Shown: in pieces, positions 35,517 through 45,225 of the stretch
Layout of the letters: each line of letters opens with the position of its first letter
Position numbering within the stretch: the stretch's first letter is position 1
Assembly (NCBI GenBank): GCA_028583405.1
Contig: CM053253.1
Coordinates: forward strand, 9,044,441-9,108,440
DNA from: Pogonophryne albipinna
Taxonomy: Eukaryota; Chordata; Actinopteri; Perciformes; Artedidraconidae
Direction: 5' to 3'
DNA: 64,000 nt
Made by a program: the position numbers and the translations under genes
Notes under the pieces: model-generated
Database searches by the model: none
What the model saw: the letters and a program-made list of their open reading frames with translations, nothing else
What the model was told of the DNA's origin: nothing

Positions 35517-36973
35517 CAGTGGGGCAAAAAAGTATTTAGTCAGCCACCAATTGTGCAAGTTCTCCCACTTAAAAAGATGAGAGAGACCTGTAATTGTCAT
35601 CCTAGGTATACCTCAACTATGAGAGACAGAATGAGAAAAAAAAAAATCCAGAAAATCACATTGTCTGATTTTTAAAGAATTTATTTGCAAATGATGGTGG
35701 AAAATAAGTATTTGGTCAATAACAAAAGTTCATCTCAATACTTTGTTATATACCCTTTGTTGGCAATGACAGAGGTCAAACGTTTTCTGTAAGTCTTCAC
35801 AAGGTTTTCACACACTGTTGCTGGTATTTTGGCCCATTCCTCCATGCAGATCTCCTCTAGAGCAGTGATGTTTTGGGGCTGTCGCTGGGCAACACGGACT
35901 TTCAACTCCCTCCAAAGATTTTCTATGGGGTTGAGATCTGGAGACTGGCTAGGCCACTCCAGGACCTTGAAATGCTTCTTACGAAGCCACTCCTTCGTTG
36001 CCCGGGCGGTGTGTTTGGGATCATTGTCCTGCTGAAAGACCCAGCCACGTTTCATCTTCAATGCCCTTGCTGATGGAAGGAGGTTGTCACTCAAAATCTC
36101 ACGATACATGGCCCCATTCATTCTTTCCTTTACACGGATCAGTCGTCCTGGTCCCTTTGCAGAATAACAGCCCCAAAGCATGATGTTTCCACCCCCATGT
36201 TTCACAGTAGGTATGGTGTTCTTTGGATGCAACTCAGCATTCTTTCTCCTCCAAACACGTCTAGTTGAGTTTTTACCAGAAAGTTCTATTTTGGTTTCAT
36301 CTGACCATATGACATTCTCCCAATCCTCTTCTGGATCATCTAAATGCTCTCTAGCAAACTTCAGACGGGCCTGGACATGTACTGGCTTAAGCAGGGGGAC
36401 ACGTCTGGCACTGCAGGATTTGACTCCCTGGCAGCGTAGTGTCTTACTGATGGTAGCCTTTGTTACTTTGGTCCCAGCTCTCTGTAGGTCATTGACTAGG
36501 TCCCCCCGTGTGGTTCTGGGATTTTTGCTCACCGTTCTTGTGATCATTTTGACCCCACGGGGTGAGATCTTGCGTGGAGCCCCAGATCGAGGGAGATTAT
36601 CAGTGGTCTTGTATGTCTTCCATTTTCTAATAATTGCTCCCACAGTTGATTTCTTCACACCAAGCTGCTTACCTATTGCAGATTCAGTCTTCCCAGCCTG
36701 GTGCAGGTCTACAATTTTGTTTCTGGTGTCCTTTGACAGCTCTTTGGTCTTGGCCATAGTGGAGTTTGTAGGTGACCAAATACTTATTTTACCGAGGAAT
36801 TTACCAATTAATTCATTAAAAATCCTACAATGTGATTTCCTGGATTATTTCCCCCCATTCTGTCTCTCATAGTTGAAGTGTACCTAGGATGAAAATTACA
36901 GGCCTCTCTCATATTTTTAAGTGGGAGAACTTGCACAATTGGTGGCTGACTAAATACTTTTTTTGCCCCACTG
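35517..36973 (-). mobile_element. Complete Tc1-like transposon with about 200-bp IR/DR termini
   Basis: CAGTGGGGCAAAAAAGTATT at the left matches the inverse right end AATACTTTTTTTGCCCCACTG. TA dinucleotides flank both sides (35515-35516 and 36974-36975). Terminal repeats reach about 200 bp (35517-35719 and 36774-36973). Each contains an outer and an inner direct repeat (AAGTATTTAGTCAG and AAGTATTTGGTCA), the IR/DR layout in which two transposase sites lie per end. The whole element is 1457 bp and has a single transposase gene. Confidence 0.93.
35735..36757 (-). CDS. Tc1-like DD34E transposase, uninterrupted
   Basis: 340 residues, the usual length for Tc1 transposases, which cut and paste the element at TA sites in the nucleus. 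Residues 1-55 form the first helix-turn-helix ([28 protein letters not shown]). A GRPR-like linker follows ([11 protein letters not shown]), then a second helix-turn-helix. The catalytic core shows WSDETKIE (first Asp), [10 protein letters not shown] (second Asp) and [11 protein letters not shown] (Glu); the second Asp and Glu are separated by 34 residues, as required. The frame runs from ATG at 36757 to its stop with no break. Together with intact ends this could be a functional or very recently active copy. Activity cannot be judged from sequence alone. Confidence 0.93.
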   Translation of the reverse strand: MAKTKELSKDTRNKIVDLHQAGKTESAIGKQLGVKKSTVGAIIRKWKTYKTTDNLPRSGAPRKISPRGVKMITRTVSKNPRTTRGDLVNDLQRAGTKVTKATISKTLRCQGVKSCSARRVPLLKPVHVQARLKFAREHLDDPEEDWENVIWSDETKIELSGKNSTRRVWRRKNAELHPKNTIPTVKHGGGNIMLWGCYSAKGPGRLIRVKERMNGAMYREILSDNLLPSARALKMKRGWVFQQDNDPKHTARATKEWLRKKHFKVLEWPSQSPDLNPIENLWRELKVRVAQRQPQNITALEEICMEEWAKIPATVCENLVKTYRKRLTSVIANKGYITKY

Positions 36974-37054
36974 TAAGTGTAAAATCAAAATATACAGTGA
37001 GGTTTTATTCCAAGAGAAACTGGAGCAGAGAGTTCTCTTCCAGCCAGAGGTGAT

Positions 37055-38810
37055 TTATTGTACAGAGTTATTGCAGTGGGCTAGCCTAAGCGCAGATACT
37101 TTTTCGATAAAAAATGTAAGAAATGTATCGCAGAAGGTAGTCGATGGCACAATTGGAGAAGCATCACAAGGATTAATGATCGAGTTGAGGACATTAAAAA
37201 GAACCTGGGGTTTATGGCTGTTTTTGGAGATTAACAGAGAAATGTGCTCTGTTTTGGCTGCTTTGACTGCCGTCTGGTAGTCGGAAAGGCAAGCACGAAG
37301 GATTTCTAAGGAGACATGGAGTTTATCCTTTTTCCATTTTCTCTCTGCACGCCTGCAAGCGCGTCTAAGAGCGCAAGTACAGTCATTAAGCCACGGCTCT
37401 AAGAGAACTTTGGTGCGTCTAAGCGTAAAAGGAGCAACGGAATCCAGTATTAGTGTGCATGTCGAGTCAAACATGGAGATAAGCTCATCAGCACTAAGAG
37501 CACAGTTCATCTCTAATTACAGATCGGAGAAGTATTAAAAGCATCTGAAAAATGTGAGGCAGTCAAGGGGTTAATTGAACGCAGACAAGGCGCAGGGGCA
37601 CGTGATTCGACTCCTGCAGAAGGGATCGAGGTTGTAAACAGAACCGGTAAATGGTCTGAGATACGCGTTGCTGCACAGATTTCATCCACAGAGATAGACA
37701 GTCCAAACGATAATACTAAATCTAAGGTGTGTCGTTTATCGTGTGTTGGGCCAGCCACAGACTGAATGAGACTGAAAGAGTCGAGGAGATTTAAAAAGTC
37801 CCTAACCAGAGGTTTGGACTCGCAGCACACATGGACATTAAAGTCTCTGCAGATCAAAACACGATCATATTTCACCATGATCCCGGACAGAAAGTCAGAA
37901 AAGTCAGTTATGAAATCCTTATTGGACTTTGGCGGACGATACACGACTGCGCAGAGTATAGGCGAGGCCGGGTTCAGTTCAAAAAGCTGCAACTCAAAGC
38001 TAGCATAGCTAGTTACAGGGTGAAGCAATCGGCATTGGAGATTAACTCTAAACACTGATGCTATGCCCCCACCACGGCCGGTGGTACGGGGGGAGCTGAA
38101 GAAAGTACAGTCGGGAGGAAGAAGTTCAGAAAACGGTACATACTCGCCAGTGTGGACCCAGGTCTCCGTCAGGAACATCAAATCCAGATCACGAGAGGTG
38201 AAGAAGTCGTTTAACAGGAACGTCTTGTTTGCTATTGACCTAGCGTTTAGCAGAGCCATGCAGAGTTTTCTCTGCGGAGGTGCCGAAGGTGTAGTGCGTC
38301 TTAGCGGACGAAGATGTGCGTGTTGAACGCCTCGCGGACCGGGAGAAGTCAGTCGGGCAGGAGGAGCTGTCAGCGGGCCCAGCAGAGGCCGCAGCTCCGG
38401 AAAGACCGGGTGAATCCACCGAGCCCTCGGATGGCATGCAGCGGGAGGGCCATGACATCTGATGCGTGGTTAAGTCACGGAAGAAGCCGTCAGGTGTGCT
38501 TTTTGATGGACAAGCGCGCCACCACGCTTTCCCCGTCGTCTAACGCGCTTTCGGTGAGGCAGGATGCAGGGCAACCGGTGCAGGTAGGTGGGAATATCTG
38601 ACAGTAGAGGGAGGGGGGGGGGGGGGGAGTCGATTTACGGTTGCCAGATGTAGGTTTGGGCAGCAGTATAAACTCCAGTGAGGGTCTTAGGTGGAGGAGA
38701 GCTTGGCGATCATAGATGAGCAGAGCAGAGACATTCTGACGAACATAAAACAAAAACAGTATAGCTAAAGGCAGATAGCTGAGGGAGCGGCATGCCGACA
38801 CAGACGCCAT
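37055..38810 (-). pseudogene. CR1/L2-group LINE: N-terminal segment and endonuclease, reverse transcriptase missing
   Basis: A minus-strand LINE piece. 38810-38490 encodes a leader beginning MASVSACRSLSYLPLAILFLFYVRQNVSALL, known from fish LINEs. 38259-37513 encodes the endonuclease with LNARSI, FLTETW, GRGGGIA, YRPP, a DFNVHV motif (normally GDFN; here CRDFNVHV) and a terminal SDHLPV. After a frameshift at about 37512 the linker to reverse transcriptase follows (LNDCTCALRRACRRAERKWKKDKLH...FFIEKVSALR) and ends near 37055. The sequence beyond looks like 3' UTR, so reverse transcriptase has been deleted. The pieces are in three frames and the element is dead. Confidence 0.8.
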
Positions 38811-38818
38811 CTTAAAAT

Positions 38819-39015
38819 CCCTGAGAGGGAACTCGAGAGATGACTTGAAAGAGGACTGCAGAGGGAACTTGAGAGGGAACTCGAGAGGAGACTTGAGAAG
38901 GGACTCGATAAGTGACTCGAAAGGGGACTCGAGAGGGGACTTGAGAGGAAACTAGAGAGGGGACTAGAGAAGAGACTCGAGAGGGGACTTGAGAAGGAAC
39001 TTGAGAGGAGACTTG
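38819..39015 (-). repeat. Minisatellite-like array of about 10-12 bp units
   Basis: Degenerate units of the type GAGAGGGGACTC/T repeat some 16 times. On the minus strand one frame reads a V-P/S-S-Q/R tetrapeptide repeat, the other LKSPLES. It lies between the gag-like frame and the LINE. Confidence 0.75.
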
Positions 39016-39677
39016 AGACGGTCGGTACGCCGACAGAACACGGGGAGCTGGCGTCGGCCGGAGAGCCAGTACTGGAGTCGGGACCATGGCTGCTGGGTAC
39101 GGAACAGAAGCCTGGACCCTGGCTGTGTGAGCCAGGTACTGGTGCACGGATCCATGGCTTTGTGGGCCGGTTCAGGAGCCGGAACCATGGCTGCTGGGGC
39201 CGGAACCATGGCTGCTGGGGCCAGAACTGGAGCCCAAAGCATGGCTTCTGGGGCTCGGGCTGCTAGCCTGGACTTGCGACTCCTTCTCTTCGGAGCCTTT
39301 TGGAGGCTCCGTGGACCTCCAAAAGCCAGAGGAGTACCCGAGAACGGCTCCTGGACAGGAGCAGGAAATGGGGAAGAAGCAGGGGTTGACTCCAGACGGA
39401 ACACACCGAGACGTATGGTGTCAGGCTGGGAATTGGGAGGCAGGGGGCTAGCATGCCAGGGGCTAGCAGGCCGGGAAACAGGTTTGACCTCAAAGCTGTC
39501 AAAAAAGTCCTCCACCCACTCGGGTAGCAACTCCCTCAACCAGGGCCTTGAGGTTACCTCCTGGCGTGCCGCAGAAATAACTGACTGCCTCTCTTCACTA
39601 CTGGAGGCATATCGAAAGTCATTCCTCAAGCATGTTAAATTGTACGTCACCTCGTACAAGCTGTCTGCTGGGTCCAT
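38964..39677 (-). CDS. Gag-like or ORF1-like protein of a retroelement (237 residues)
   Basis: The frame starts 17 bases after an LTR-like block. It reads MDPADSLYEVTYNLTCLRNDFRYASSSEERQSVISAARQEVTSRPWLRELLPEWVEDFFDSFEV, followed by a Pro/Ala-rich low-complexity region with an APAAMVPAP duplication, and ends in the LKSPLES repeat. The MDPAD start and position directly behind an LTR recall gag of fish Ty3/Gypsy elements, but no zinc knuckle or capsid motif is visible. Alternatively it is ORF1 of the LINE that follows on the same strand. I do not recognise the family with certainty. Confidence 0.45.
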   Translation of the reverse strand: MDPADSLYEVTYNLTCLRNDFRYASSSEERQSVISAARQEVTSRPWLRELLPEWVEDFFDSFEVKPVSRPASPWHASPLPPNSQPDTIRLGVFRLESTPASSPFPAPVQEPFSGTPLAFGGPRSLQKAPKRRSRKSRLAARAPEAMLWAPVLAPAAMVPAPAAMVPAPEPAHKAMDPCTSTWLTQPGSRLLFRTQQPWSRLQYWLSGRRQLPVFCRRTDRLKSPLKFLLKSPLESLL

Positions 39678-39694
39678 TCTTGGTTAGTTCCTTC

Positions 39695-40052
39695 TGTCAG
39701 GGTTGAGCGAAGCAGGCAGGACCCAAACGCAGATTTCACAGAATAACACCTTTATTCAAAGGTCAAATGGAAACAAAACAGAACTCTTCCCCGTGAACAC
39801 AGTCAAGACACACAAGGAACTAACAAAGACAGACAGAAAAACCAGAACTTAAATACACACAAGACTAATCAAAGAAAAAAGAGACAGGCGAGGAGGGAGG
39901 AGAAAACCCAGCACAAGGTGAACACAATCGGGTAATCAGACAGGAGGGAACACAGACAGAAAGCAACAGGCAAGACAGGGGGTGAACACTTAAAAAATAA
40001 AACAGAAAACCAAAGACAGAAAAACAAAACAAAACACAGACAGATCTTGACA
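39695..40052 (-). mobile_element. Solo-like LTR (358 bp)
   Basis: Read on the minus strand it starts TGTCAAGATCTG and ends CTCAACCCTGACA, with TGTCA/TGACA inverted tips. Inside are a TATA-like TATTTAA (39855-39849) and an AATAAA signal (39756-39751) in the right order for U3-R-U5. An open frame begins 17 bases downstream. No standard tRNA primer-binding site follows and no second LTR was found, so an LTR identity is likely but not proven. Confidence 0.55.
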
Positions 40053-40738
40053 CAATGCACTGTTTTTTGAGAAAAAAAACGTGTAACTAATGCACCGTAA
40101 TACATTCTGACGAAAAATGATTATGAGTACAAATAAAATAAAAGAAGCCTCCCGTGAGTTACTACAAGCTATAAAGTAGATTTTAAAAACGTTTTATAGA
40201 ATAAAAGCTCACTGCTGGACGTTGTAGAAATGCGTGTGTGCACCACGACAAAGGAGCCTCATTCACTTTACATTGGCGTTGTTTGCGTGATGCAGACACG
40301 TAAATGTAGCAGAGTTTGTGACTCCACCACGCACTGCGGTGTTAAGTAGTCGTGGTGGAGTCACGCATTCTGGTGAGACCAGGTTGGTTTTATTTTGGTA
40401 AAAATGGTTCATATCATCAGTTAGCTGAGTTTCTTCCCGTTAAATGAGTATGACACATGAATAGTTTATTACATTTTAAGAACCCCTGAGACACAGTTTC
40501 GTGACAAAAAAACGGGGGGGTAAAGTCCCTTAACAGGTTAAATGGGAATTAAATCATTTGAGTGTTCCCAAAGCCCTGGTGTTCTGCAGTTTGTGTGGGC
40601 CTACTGTACTGTTGCACAGTTTATACTGTAGAAACTATGTCCAGGACAAGGTGTTTGGAAGTTTTGGAAGATTCATAGCTAACCACACTGAAGATTATGG
40701 AGGTATTGATCAGTCTTCTCATATATTTAAGCCCCCAG

Positions 40739-40760
40739 CCCCCCCCCCCCCCCCCCCCCC
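40739..40760. repeat. Poly-C tract
   Basis: A run of about 21 cytosines in the right part of the hAT element. Confidence 0.9.
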
Positions 40761-40908
40761 TCTAACATCACCAGAAGTCATCATTTAAGGGGTCATTTCT
40801 CCATTTCTTTTACCGAGGGAGCATTCCCCCGAACCCCCTAGTATTGTTTGGTCACCATTTCCACAGCCTCACATAAAATATTTTCCACCATCCGCCACTG
40901 GACTTGAT

Positions 40909-42947
40909 CGCTTTAAACTCCGCACACTGAGCTCTGATTGTTCAGCAGGCGGTGCTTTCACAGAGTTGATCTCTTAGCCTGCAACCTAACCTGCTCCGGA
41001 CCAGGCTAGCCGTTCAGCATAACTTGCCATGGAGATCTAGCCCGGCAAGAAGTGAACCAGCGTCGTAGGACCGGAAACCCAGAAGTTAGCTCGCTAAGCG
41101 AAAATCCGGCTTCGTAGTACAGGCCTCTGGTCTACTTATTATCTGTGGATATTGAGTGGGTTCAGACAATAAGGACACAAACCACAACACTGGTAAAAAA
41201 GGTGTTTTGTGTTTAAAATGCAATTATTCTTACATCAACAATCCTGTTATGGAAAAGGAATCCCTCAAAAATAAAGGTCCCATTTGATATACATTTTAAT
41301 CAAATGTGTTTTTTTTTAATAAATCAGGTCTGAGGGCTTTATAAAAACTTTAAAAGTATCAGATGCGAGAAATATACTGAGCCAAATTCAGATACCAAAT
41401 AATTGCTCTGATTTGTTACAGCAGTACAAAATAATTACAGACTGTTCAATTAACCCAATCAAATAAACAGTGGCTTCTTGTTCACAACAGTATAGAACTA
41501 GGCTCGTGAAATAGTGAAAATGAACTACTGTTGTAATGCTTTCATTTTATATAGTTGTGCCCCACCGAGCAACAACAATCCTGTAGTCCCGCAACTTTCG
41601 TTAGTCAAGAAGGTGATTGTTGAGGGTGAGAAGTGTCCAGACTGTTTTGAGTGAACAATCCCGCTGATGCATGTTTCCATACTTTTTTCCTTGGAGTACA
41701 CTTTTCACTAAATGCAACTGAATGCAAAATGAAAACACAGCATCAATTCATTTTTGATTGCAGTGTAAATGAATGACATCATCTAACAGGAAGTAAACAT
41801 GGACTAACACTGACGACTAGCAACATAATTCTGTGGCAGCGTGCTATGATGCAAAGTTTCAGACAGTGGGTATGACAAAGAAAAATTGATTTTACATTAA
41901 AGCATTTGAACATATTTGTGGAAACCCAAAATACAAGTATGAATTATAAACATCATGTGAACTTTCATTTTGCTGCAGTCTTGCTTGCAAAAATGGACAT
42001 GTGCTAAAATGTCTGTAGTAGCAATGCTCCCCCTCTGACCTGTAGTTTTAGAAATTGCTTAATGATGTGTCTTTTTTCCTGCAATTTAGTGCTCTACTAT
42101 TAGTGATTTGTTTCCCCTCTACTATTAATGCTTGTTACATTTCCAAGCCACATCTTTTTGCAAACTGAAAAGACCAAAGCATGTAAACTGTAAGCTCAAG
42201 CCTTGCAGTAGACGTAATGTGTGGCACTTTTGGACTGGAGTTCACAGAGGAAGAAAGAGAGAACGGAAATTACTTTGTGCAAAATGCTATCTGGCCCAGG
42301 CATGAATGAATGATAATTTAACTAGCCGAACCTGATGAAAGCCACTCTTTTCTCTCTGGTCCCTAGCCTAGAAACCATTTAGCGTCCATAAATGTGCCCA
42401 TCCAATTATCTTCTAGGACTGTTTTTTTCAGAGGCCGTCGGCTTTGTTCTGCAACATTTATTTAAAACATTCAATGGCAGGTTCAAACTAGAGTCCCTAT
42501 ATTTTTTTAACACTGAAAATAAGATGATGTTTGCTTTAAATGTCTGTGCCAGTATCCCTTAGTCAGGCTGCAACTGCACACAATGATGCAGTTTAACAAA
42601 AAACAGCTGCCTAGACTTCCCAATCCTCTAAATCTTCTCTCATTCCTTTCTAGAAAATGAATCGGCATATTAGCTCCAATATGTAATCAGCTATACGATC
42701 ATATAGGCATTGAGACGTGATTATGAGCTTTCTCTCCAAGGCAACAGTTAAATTTTAATTACAGTAATGATGTTGCAAAATAAGAACTGTCATAGGAATT
42801 TGGCATAAAATCAGGAAGAAAAAAGACCTGAGCAGCTTTAACCTAGAAGAGAATCTCTAAAGTGTGATTAAAGACAAAATATGACGGAAGTAAAAATCTG
42901 GTATAATTGCAATATTCTCTTTATACATCCCGGCTGCTAGTTTTCTG
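40909..42947. other. AT-rich intergenic DNA with possible conserved elements
   Basis: No gene or clear repeat recognised. 42330-42480 and 42640-42790 are repeat-free with runs such as GAATCGGCATATTAGCTCC and GCAACAGTTAAATTTTAATTACAG that look enhancer-like; this is texture-based inference only. Confidence 0.35.
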
Positions 42948-43292
42948 TGTATTCATCCATTTATCTATTTTCCGCTGACTATCCAGGAGCGACCGGCAGC
43001 AGGGAGAGTTAAATAGCCCAGAGGGTGTAATCATTACGCAGAATAAAACAAAACATACAGCTGTGAGCTACTTCTTCATTTCCTTTGTGGATTGTTGCAG
43101 AATAATGTAATCAACTATACCTCATTTCGTCTTTTTCCAGGGTGAACAAACTATGTACTAAAGCACAACTATGAGCACTGATGTGTGGCACTCTATAACA
43201 GACTAATACGTTTTATGTTTTCCATTCCTTTATATTGATAACATTTGGATTCAACATGTCAACCATCCACTGTAGAAAAACAGCTGGCCCAA
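42948..43292 (-). repeat. 350-bp repeat, inverted partner of 33478-33826
   Basis: Reverse complement runs from CCAGCTGTTTTTCTACAGTGG (43292) to GATAAATGGATGAATA (42948), with scattered substitutions and short indels relative to the left copy. Confidence 0.75.
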
Positions 43293-44689
43293 CAATGTTT
43301 GTTCTTTTAGAATAAATCCTCATTTGGTATTCTTTGATTGTAAACAATGTCCATGAAACAGACTTTTTAATTCACTTCAGTTGTTGGGATTGCACACGTA
43401 CAGATCTGTTAAACAACATGTCCAAACTCTAGGACCCCAACTCGCCCCCAGAACAAAACTTACTTTACAAGTTTAAAACATACTGCAAAAAGCTCAACAT
43501 TTCCAGTTAAAACAATATGCATCTTCAGTTTTCATGTCTGTAATTGTATTAATGATTTACTCATGAATTATTAATAAATGTTTTCCTAGATTTGTGGACA
43601 TTGTATGCTCTCTTAAAAACATACAATTAAACCACAACCATTTCAATTACTTATTAAATATCCTTCAAACACATACTTATGTATGGGTTTTTGGAGGGTT
43701 TTCTTAAAGGTATTTTTAATGCACAATGTGAGCTCTTTAGTCATCATAGCATTCACAACACGAACCCTTTCCCAGATCTCTTTGTGCACCACACATTTGT
43801 TCTTCCCTAAAACAACTCAAATTGAATAAGAACACAATTTGTTTCTTTATTATTACTAGAAACAATAACTGTCATCCAACTTAATCCAAACATACATTTT
43901 GTTTCTTTACAAGAGAACTCCACAGGGTCTCTTTTATCTGACTATTACAATGTAACTATAGCTGCAAAACAATGGTGCGAGAATTATAAAGTAGCATAAA
44001 ATGGATGAACAAAAAGTAGAAGTACCTAAAAATCGCACTTACTGTACTTAGTTTTTTCCATCCCTGATTTTTGGATTGACGGCTGTTGATATTGATGATT
44101 AGTGAGGCATACATATAATATTCTGTACTTTTCAACAGCAACAGTTTAATTTAGGTGTTGTAGTTTAAAAAACCAAGAAAAAAAGAGTGAATTTTGAACG
44201 CATCTCTCCGGGGCTCAGCATTGTCTTAATCAACATCTAACATCTGGACTCCTTGCTCTCGTTGCCTTTCACAACGTTTTTTGCAGGTATATGTTCTCGA
44301 GATATCACCTTTTATTTATCCAATGAAAACATTACTGTGCAGAGTATAATGTGTCCTAGTATGGGTCATTTGAGCTGTAATTAAATTGTGCAGTAGGCGC
44401 TGAAAAACAGTTACATCTGTCAGACTGATGTTGTAAATAAGCACATAGAGGGAAATGACGTTCTTCTGGGTTTAGTAGGGACAGTTCCATGAGGAAATGA
44501 ATGAATTACGGTAAGCATATCATCCTAATTGCATTTGTGATATTTCCCCGGAGTCTCTAATTTGCCTCTATTCCTCCCATAATAACAAACAGAAACACAC
44601 TCATCACACACAAGCAAAGACATCTTCTGTCCTCACCACCGTTCTCTCTCTGATGATCTCAATATGTGCCTTTTCTCTTTCCTGTTGTG
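43293..44689. other. AT-rich intergenic DNA
   Basis: No gene. 44340-44590 is repeat-free and has a balanced, enhancer-like composition (GCTGTAATTAAATTGTGCAG, CATCCTAATTGCATTTG). It could be a conserved non-coding element. Confidence 0.3.
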
Positions 44690-45221
44690 TGTTATATATG
44701 TTTTTGTGCAAGTAAATAGTCTGTAAAGGCTCAAATTGGACTCCTTTATTATTACATGTTACTTATTAGACGCTTTTTATCCAAAGCAACTTACATACTC
44801 AATACTATGGGCAATCCCCACAGGAGCAATTTGGGGTGAAGTGTCTTGCCCAGGGACACAACGACATGCTGACTGCAGTGGGGTTTGAACCTGTGACCCC
44901 CTGATCCCCTGATCCCAACACCAAGGCTCTATCCACTGCGCCACACGCCTCCCAGTATTACTTCTGTAACATCACTGTGACATCACTATGTAACAGTCAC
45001 GCTTCTATTGGCTAGCACTCCAAAACATTGTACTTAATAGGCTAAGAGGCGGGACATCTATGGTTGACCAATCACAACAGAGCCGGCCAGCTTACCAATC
45101 AGAGCAGACTGGGCTCAGACAGGCAGTATGGGAAAAATAAAGAGCTTTTTGAACATTAAATCATGTCACAGTAGACTCATAAAATTCAAATAGGAACCTA
45201 CATTTGCATAATATGGCCCCT
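44690..45221. mobile_element. TTAA-type MITE of the AGGGGCC family, interrupted by a SINE
   Basis: Left piece (GTTATATATGTTTTTGTGC...TCTGTAAAGGCTCAAA) and right piece (GTGACATCACTATGTAACAG ... ATGGCCCCT then TTAA at 45222-45225) match the copies at 14.3 and 31.2 kb. The left tip is missing. Confidence 0.65.
44737..44953 (-). mobile_element. tRNA-derived SINE (V-SINE-like) with L2-type tail
   Basis: On the minus strand it starts with a tRNA-like head (GGCGCAGTGGATAGAGC as A-box region, GGTTCAAACCC as B box). It continues with a central GTCCCTGGGCAAGACACTTC, the V-SINE core wording, and ends with an L2-like tail (GGATAAAAAGCGTCTAATAAG). It is inserted in the AGGGGCC-family MITE. It is non-autonomous and would depend on L2 reverse transcriptase, of which a good copy lies at 47.5-49.6 kb. 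Confidence 0.75.
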
Positions 45222-45225
45222 TTAA

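Larger units (their letters stand above)
34069..40900. mobile_element. 6.8-kb hAT element with perfect 8-bp target duplication, host to nested insertions
   Basis: Termini CAGTGGCGGCCGG (left) and CCATCCGCCACTG (right) are inverted copies, and GACTTGAT flanks both sides exactly (34061-34068 and 40901-40908). Long inverted subterminal arms pair 34313-34614 with 40097-40394, including a 14-bp stem hairpin in each arm. No hAT transposase is visible. Much of the interior is later insertions: a LINE tail and fragment, a Tc1 element and an LTR/ORF unit. A C20-type homopolymer lies at 40739-40760. A related arm fragment occurs near 51590-51720. Confidence 0.85.

Noticed and set aside
36180..36872. 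Plus-strand open frame of 230 codons
   Set aside because: It lies antisense to the Tc1 transposase and its terminal repeat and has no domain of its own.
38989..39687. Plus-strand open frame of 232 codons
   Set aside because: Antisense shadow of the Pro/Ala-rich gag-like frame. GC-rich low-complexity sequence leaves both strands open.
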